In this document: piece after piece, positions 57,996-64,000 of the stretch
Layout of the letters: each line of letters begins with the position of its first letter
Numbering within the stretch: position 1 is the stretch's first letter
From: Bryum argenteum
Lineage: Eukaryota; Streptophyta; Bryopsida; Bryales; Bryaceae
Assembly (NCBI GenBank): GCA_037043015.1
Contig: CM073321.1
Location: 11,850,001-11,914,000, forward strand
DNA length: 64,000 nucleotides
Direction of reading: 5' to 3'
Translations under genes and position numbers: made by a program
The notes under the pieces: model-generated
Database searches by the model: none
Told to the model about the DNA's origin: nothing
What the model saw: the letters and a program-made list of their open reading frames with translations, nothing else

Positions 57996-58504
57996 ATGGA
58001 GCTTACCACGCTTGGGCAAACTGCTTTTTCGCCGGCGTAGACAAGCAAAATATTCTCTTGCTCCTGGCAAAAAAGCTGGATGATCAGCAAATAGAAATCC
58101 ATCCTCAACTCGATAGTGTACATGTGATACCGAGACTCATTGTACTTCTGCGGCTTCTCGTAGAGAGCGTGCTTTGGAGCGCGATACTCGGTCTCTGGCA
58201 ATCTCGTTGAAGATGCGTTGGTCGTTGTCTGGTTTGAACCCTGGTTTGTCGCAGAGCTGCCTCAAGGAGTAAGGGTCGATTAGGGTCCTCTTAGCGACAC
58301 TTCCAATCAATTCTGACCAGAGGTCCCAAAGATCATCAGGGAAGGTGATGATCTTAAGCTCATTAGTGAGAAATAAGACCTTGTTCTTCGCCTCTACTTG
58401 GGCCTTGGCAACATCAATCATGGCAAATCTATGACAAATAGATTCCACGAATTTCTGCAATGCAACAGAACCACAGCGTAAGATTGCGGTGTAGAAGAGG
58501 GTGA

Positions 58505-58816
58505 ACACTTTAGCTCCAGTCGAGCTAAAGTGTTTGTACGACATTCAGAAGCAGTTCTATGAGTTGTGTTCGGGTTTAATAAGTATTAGCGACAGTTTAG
58601 CTCGAGTCGAGCTAAACTGACATCAGTTTAGCTCGACTCGAGCTAAACTGCGACGAAAAATCGAACGCACCATTCCAGAATGTACTTGAAATATCACTAA
58701 CTCGACGACATAGCAGCAGTGAAGATTGACATGTACAACTCGATGAAGCTGGAGTAACAGTTTAGCTCGACTCGAGCTAAACGGACATCAGTTTAGCTTG
58801 AGTCGAGCTAAACTGC
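58505..58816. repeat. Palindrome group A7 (intron 2)
   Basis: Five copies; two pairs with opposite central bases and a variant at 58505 (CACTTTAGCTCCA arm). Mirrors group A3. Confidence 0.85.
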
Positions 58817-60385
58817 CACGGGAAATTATTGACAATGAAGGAAGGTAGAGTATCTGTACTACTTGAAATAAATCTTACGTCAAAATTTGCGTATTGTGAC
58901 GGAACACGCCTTGCCTGCACTCGTTTGTCAGCCACCCCAGCTGCTGCATCTCTGTTTGGTGGCCGCCCGTAGTTTATCTATACCGTGCGGGCGGCAAGGG
59001 TGTTGGATGCCCACGTCGGCTTAAACGGAGAGAAATGATTCATTCTATTATAGAGCGCCAAAATCTTTCGGAGCTTGGCTTCATCCTTTGTCCAAACTAC
59101 GAAAGCTGACTACACCCGGAAGTCTTTTCGAATCGTTTCCGGGACTTTGGATTGGAGCATCTCCTTGGAAGCTGCAACACTGTGTTGGCCGTTGATTATC
59201 TAGAAGTCGCAGTCATGCATATCCTCCAGGCCGTTCGGCTTCACGTCTAATTTTGGCATTACACACAGCGTTTGCTTCTGCGATCTATCAGGCATATTGA
59301 TAAGGAAATTCAGCAAGTCCGTCTTGCCCTTCTTCTCAAATGCCCTGATTGTCCATTCCGGAGGAGACTCGAACATCTTCATTGTGTCGACATCACTCTT
59401 CGTGTCAGGTTTAGGGAAAACGAAACAATCCTGACAGTCTGTAAAGAACTTCTGATAAATCAGATTGACGTTATCGAAGTCGATCTCCTCCAATGTATTC
59501 ACGTTCTTTAGAATATTTTGAATTGCGTCGTTCGAAGCTGTAAAAGCATCCTCTTCGGGGATGAGCATGCTCTTCTTCTTCTTGGCCTCGGCCGATTTTT
59601 TCACAGGAGCTTCTTTCCTCTGCACTGGTGAGTCAGAGGTAGTTGAGGCTGTAGCGGCAGGTCTTGTAGCACGTTGCGTGCGTGATGGGGTCCTGCTCTG
59701 TACGCAGCTGCCCGTTGCCGTGAGACCAGATCCCTCCATTGGAGCTTTTCCTTTGATGTAGAGAGTCTTCGCGATTATGTCAGCGTGTGTCAAAGCCGAG
59801 ATTACAGATCGCAGTTTGATCGCGAGCTGCTTGGCCTTGAGATCTCCCCCATGTTTTGTTTGCCATGCTTTAGTAAGCATATCCTGTTTCAATGTGGTTT
59901 TCACGTCATCGAAACTGGACGCCTCTAAACTCTCCACTGACTGCCCCAAGTCAAAGCGCATTTGCTTGATGTCTATCAGGATCGTGTAGTTGTAGGTTGA
60001 CTCTTTCTCTTTCGCATTCAAGGTTGTGCACGTAGCAATGACTTCTTTCTCGACTTCGTGGTCGAAGACCGTGAACTTTGATTCCATGTCGATGGTCATG
60101 GGATCAGTGACTTCTCCTTCGTAGGTCACGGCCAGGGTGAGGAATGCTGTCCAGGGAATCCATCTTGCAGACCAGGATAATACTTTCGAAGGGTCTTTGA
60201 ATTCCCAGCAGTCCAATTGCTTCGTGTCGTCGCCATCGTCCTCCTCAATATCTGTTGGCCTAAGTCTGAAGAAGTGCTTAAGCGCCTCATAAACTCTCGC
60301 CTTCTCCGCACTGTGAAAAACTATTGTTAGTTGAAATGGTATATGCAAACACATGAAGCTTGTTTAATCGTTCCTAGTAGTACTT

Positions 60386-61190
60386 GCAGTTTAGCTCGAG
60401 TCGAGCTAAACTGCAGCCAAGAAGAAGGGCAATAGTCTAGCTCGAGTCCAGCTAAACTGTTGCATCATTTTTCTAAGCAGTTTAGCTCGACTCGAGCTAA
60501 ACTGCATGACACCTAGTGTGACCCAACACTTTCGCTTGAGTCGAGCTAAACTGTTCCAATATTTTCCTAATCAGTTTAGCTCGAATTGAGCTAAACTGCA
60601 TGAGACCTAGCGTGACCCTAGGGTGACCCTACAGTTTAGCTCGAGTCGAGCTAAACTCTTCTGTTATTTTCCTAAGCAGTTTAGCTCGACTCCAGCTGAA
60701 CTGTATATGACACCTTGCGTGACCCTAGCGTGACCCTATAGTTTAGCTCGAGTCGAGCTAAACTACTCGATGATTTTTTTAAGCATTTTAGCTCGACTCG
60801 AGCTAAACTGCATCACACCTAGCGTGACCCAACAGTTTAGCTCGAGTCGAGCTAAACTGTTCTAATATATTTCTAAGCAGTTTAGCTCGACTCGAGCTAC
60901 ACTATATATGACACCTAGTGTAACCCTACAGTTTAGCTCGAGTCGAGCTAAACTGATCTAATATTTTCTTAAGCAGTTTAGCTCGACTCGAGCTAAACAG
61001 CATGACACCTAGCGTGACCCTACAGTTTAGCTCGAGTCGAGCTAAACTGTTCTATGATTTTTCTAAGCAGTTTAGCTCGACTCGGGCTAAACTGCATGAC
61101 ACCTAGCGTGACGTTACAGTTTAGCTCGAGTCGAGCTAAACAGTTCTATGCCTTTAGTAAGCAGTTTAGCTCGACTCGAGCTAAACTGCA
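60386..61190. repeat. Palindrome array A8 (about 17 copies, intron 1)
   Basis: The largest array, wholly in intron 1 of the right copy (60311-61267). Copies are spaced about 47 bp and from 60631 alternate strictly between central G and central C, with spacers alternating between TTCTA.GATTTTTCTAAG and CATGACACCTAGCGTGACC types, a 94-bp higher-order unit. Confidence 0.92.
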
Positions 61191-61278
61191 TATGACACCT
61201 AGCGTGACCATAGGACCCATCTATTTATTTGCGAAACGGAGAATTTAAAGGGGATGAAGATGATTACCTGTCTGCCAT

Positions 61279-62179
61279 TTTCCTTCTTTAGTCGTTAATT
61301 GACTTGTCCGCTGTAGTAAAGTGGTGCTTGACCTGCACATGGATGTGATTGGTCATGAATCGGGAATAATGTGAGGAAGTTCTATGTTTGCTTGTGAGCA
61401 TTTGTGCTTCATTTTCGATTGTAGATTCAAAGAATGGCTTTGGTTGTTGGATTCAAAGTTTGATGATAATTTAGTTCAAAGCGGAAGGCTGGTTTCTGCT
61501 TTAACAATACGGATCAATCCAACAAAGCATGCTGCATCTCAAATGAAATTCAAATATGTACGAGCTTCAATCTATGGCATCAGCATTGAAGCTTGAAAGG
61601 AAGTCGTATGTCGGATAGTACAAATTAAAAACTAGAGCGCACATGCAAATACAGAATGAACAATCAGATTGGAATTGTCTGTTACAGAAATTAACCACTA
61701 ATGGGCACATTCATAAACGAAATGAAAAATGAAATTGCTATTGTAAGATACAAAAAAAACATGACAAGCAATGCAGAACACCGGAACCAAGAATCAACTC
61801 AAAACAATTTACGAAGCACCATGACAAGTCTTGACGGATTGAAAGTTACAAAGCCGAATGTCTCACCTTCACTCAACCTTCTTCTTTAGAAACCGCTCAC
61901 CTCTACGCCGTCCAAGTCCTCCCTGAGATTCAGGACTTGATATGATTTAGATGCTTGTTTTCCTCATAATCATACTCGAATTGCAGAATTCAAGACGATT
62001 CAATCACTAAAATCTAATCTGAAAATGCTCAAATACTTCATTGCCAGATAGCTCGCAAATCAACACTTCAAACTTTATGTGACAATGAGGAAATAGGTAC
62101 GCATTTCTAACCTGAGATTGTGTAATCTTTTCTGAAGTAATCGCCGCCGACCCCAATTGCGGAAATGAACGAAAACCCG
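61279..62179. other. 5' flank of the right-copy gene, no other gene seen
   Basis: To about 61890 it is similar to the left flank (35040-35466). Short open frames have no domain. It probably contains promoter and untranslated exons of the - strand gene. Confidence 0.45.
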
Positions 62180-62800
62180 CACAACAGCACTTCGCCGACT
62201 CACTCCGCCAACACCCCGGCAAATTCGAAAAGCTGCAACTCCGCACAGGCTGCTGCACTCCGCCGATGCTGCAATTCCAACAGCTGCTCTAAAGAAACTC
62301 TGCCAACGCTGCAACGAACTCCGCCGACTAAAGAAACTAAAGAAACTCCGCCGCGCTGCACTCCACCAACCCACTAAAGAAACTCCGCCGCGCTGCACTC
62401 CACCAACCCACTAAAGAAACTCCGCCGCGCTGCAACACCGCACTGCCCGCCGCTGCACTTTGCTGTGCCGTCCAAAATTCGTCAGGCCGTCCAAGTTCTC
62501 ACCCCCACGCCGTCCAAGTTCTCTCCCACGCCGTCCAAGTTCTCTCCCACGCCGTCCAAGTCCTCCCTGAAACCCTAAACTGCCGCGCTATGCAACTCCG
62601 CCGACGCTGCTCACTCAAATGTTTCTACAATCCGCCGACGCTGCTACAATCCGCCGACGCTGCTGCAGTTTTAACGACGCTGCTGCACTCCGCACTCCCC
62701 GCCGCTACTCTCCGCCGACGCACTCCGCTGCACTCCGCCTACGCTGATGCACTCCGCACTCTCAATCCCGCAACCCTCTAACTCCACGAGACCTCCACGG
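62180..62800. repeat. Tandem CTCCGCC/GCTGCA repeats
   Basis: Three repeat types: a 37-bp unit with AAAGAAACTCCGCCGCGCTGC (about 62333-62435), a 22-24 bp unit with GCCGTCCAAGTTCTCTCCCA (62490-62570, four to five copies) and scattered CTCCGCCGACGCTGCTGCA words. Open frames are composition artefacts. Confidence 0.8.
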
Positions 62801-63097
62801 AATAAACTCTGAGGAGGTAATCTCCAAGCTGCAGCTGAATTTTCAAATAACAAAACTAAACTACCGCCCTTCAACTACCGAGATGGCGGCAAACACACAG
62901 GTCCAAAATCTTGTGCCTAACCCAATGTCAGAAACGACACACAACTCAGCTCAAAAAACGAGGGAGAAAGCAAATGAGGTACGACAAACAACTCAACTCG
63001 AAAAACAAGTGAGAAAGCAACTGTGGTGAAGCAGAGGAGAAATGAGAGGAAATGGCGGCGGTGGTGGGACATCATGTCCGAATCATGAATCGCATTT
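62801..63097. other. Non-coding, direct repeats of AACTCAGCTCAAAAAACGAG type
   Basis: Two related segments near 62940 and 62990 (ACAACTCA.CTC.AAAAAC) flank a short interval; otherwise nothing recognised. Confidence 0.4.
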
Positions 63098-63199
63098 CCA
63101 TGCCCATGATCATGTGCATGGGCATGGTCATGTACATGGTCATGCGAACATACATCGCCATGTACATGACCATGCCCATGCACATGATCATGGGCATGG
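63098..63199. repeat. Perfect 42-bp inverted repeat hairpin
   Basis: 63098-63139 and 63158-63199 are exact reverse complements, with an 18-base loop. Arms are made of CATG-rich words (CCATGCCCATGATCATG, TGTACATGG). A His-rich frame on the - strand is a by-product. Confidence 0.92.
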
Positions 63200-64000
63200 C
63201 AAACTTTTTTAACTCAAAAATCAATTGTGTAAATTTTGTTACTTTTTGACTAATTTTTTCACTAATTTTTGTCTAATTTTTTCACTAATTCTTTGCTAAG
63301 TTTAGAATAAGATTTGACTATTAATATTTTGCTCCAAGTTTTTGGCCAAGTTTTGACTAAGTAAACGTCTCGGTTTTCAATGCAAGTTTTTGACTAAATT
63401 GTGACTAAGTTTAGTACTCTAAATTCTTAGTGTACAATACAAAATTTATAAAGTAAATTATACCATACCCTTTGTAAATAAAATTCTATCATGTTAAGTT
63501 TTTATCACCTACAAATGACATGCATGAAAAACTATTTTAGAGTATAAATACTTCTATATTAGGCTCTTCTCTTTCTAATTGTTGTGTAATATTTTGATTA
63601 TTAGAGTACAACAGATATACAATATTTCTAACACGTATTTTCCTGAATGTATTAATTTCTTCTTCTTCTAAAGTATGTACTATCTATAGAGAAGCGATAT
63701 TTACAAGTACAAAAAATAGTTTGACAGGATCAATAAATATAACCAAAAGTATAAAGCAAAAGTTCTTAAATACGGGAATATTCTTATTGTACTCCAGTCA
63801 CATTGAGTAAAGTAATTAAAGATTTAAGCGATTACTACCCAAGACAAGAGTTGCTATTAAACAAAAACTACCAATTTTTATTTAATTAGAAATCAAAATA
63901 GTATCTCTCCATCATAAAACCTCTACTACATATATAGAAAAAGAAAAAACACACAAAATTAGAAGAAGAATCTAATCTTTAGTAAATAAGTTATTTTAGT
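63200..64000. other. AT-rich intergenic DNA
   Basis: Contains several imperfect repeats of ACTAATTTTTTCACTAA / TTTTTGACTAA (63240-63410). No gene is seen to the end of the window. Confidence 0.5.

Larger units (their letters stand above)
56941..61278 (-). pseudogene. Large unrecognised protein with INGxHS motif, right copy
   Basis: Exons on the - strand: 61278-61268 (ATG GCA GAC AG), 60310-58879, 58454-58007, 57708-56941, with donors GTAATC, GTAAGA, GTAAGC and acceptors CACAG, GCAG, GTAG. Exon 1 joins exon 2 in frame to begin M-A-D-S. Exon 2 is more complete than the left copy (frame 60310-59200), and reads INGQHSVAASK, preceded by a TAG where the left copy has Trp; more TAGs replace Trp downstream. 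Exon 3 has lost about 0.9 kb between FKPDNDQ and ETEYRAPKH (junction about 58204) with a frame change. Exon 4 has one TAG near 57280. The two copies thus have complementary lesions and together define the original gene. Confidence 0.6.
43329..61890 (-). repeat. Right arm of the large inverted repeat
   Basis: Inverted copy of 35040-43246, interrupted by the LTR element at 44829-55868. Without that element the arm is about 7.5 kb; it is shorter than the left arm mainly because of a deletion of about 0.9 kb in exon 3 of the large gene at 58204. Confidence 0.85.

Noticed and set aside
62917-63183. His/Asp-rich open frame on the - strand
   Set aside because: It is a translation of the CATG-rich perfect hairpin at 63098-63199; no start context or domain supports it.

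Overview
The window is nuclear DNA from a plant-type (streptophyte) genome, dense in transposable elements. Support for a plant: interstitial arrays of the plant telomere unit TTTAGGG (near 12475, 14999 and 32292), introns with GT..AG borders, a Ty3/gypsy LTR retrotransposon, and hAT-, MULE- and DUF7869-type transposase relatives. I see no housekeeping gene, rRNA, tRNA, prokaryotic operon or CRISPR array. I cannot name the species; a bryophyte-like genome is a guess from the protein families. Nearly every coding region carries stops or frameshifts, so most genes are given as decayed copies.

Layout. (1) 1-1850: a fold-back repeat, G-rich on the + strand, then a unique-looking core, then C-rich. 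A second copy (5985-6040 joined to 22776-24145) is interrupted by a 16.7 kb hAT-type element, 6041-22775, bounded by CAGRGATGTCA termini and an 8-bp direct repeat GTTACGGG. (2) Inside that element: a kinase-like gene (+) and a Tyr/Gly/Pro-rich gene (-), a duplicated 2.4-2.9 kb non-coding unit containing telomere-like repeats, a coiled-coil/RING-like gene (+), and the hAT transposase (-). GC-rich CCGGTCGG-type blocks recur at both ends and at three internal places. (3) 24405-27440: a decayed MULE-like transposase abutting a gypsy integrase fragment. (4) 27475-31631: a DUF7869-like putative transposase gene (-), with a short repeat 3' of it and an array of 27-bp palindromes in its apparent 5' intron. 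(5) 35040-61890: a very large imperfect inverted repeat (arms about 8 kb, spacer about 80 bp near 43290). Each arm carries the same three genes head-to-head: an unrecognised large protein with an INGQHS-type motif, an FCP1-like HAD phosphatase relative, and a small basic protein. (6) An 11.04 kb gypsy element (44829-55868, 5-bp TSD CTCCG) sits in the right-arm phosphatase gene, and itself contains a 1295-bp solo LTR (49782-51076, TSD TACCT) inside its integrase. (7) 61900-64000: tandem repeats, a perfect 42-bp-stem hairpin and AT-rich DNA.

The most unusual signal is a family of roughly 60 copies of a 27-bp palindrome (13-bp arms around one S base). They cluster in 30961-61190 and lie almost wholly inside introns of the large inverted-repeat gene and in the apparent 5' intron of the DUF7869 gene. 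The DUF7869 unit also shares an 85-bp sequence with the centre of the big inverted repeat. Together these suggest that the DUF7869 unit and the three-gene cassettes belong to one poorly described transposon family with common ends; this is an inference.
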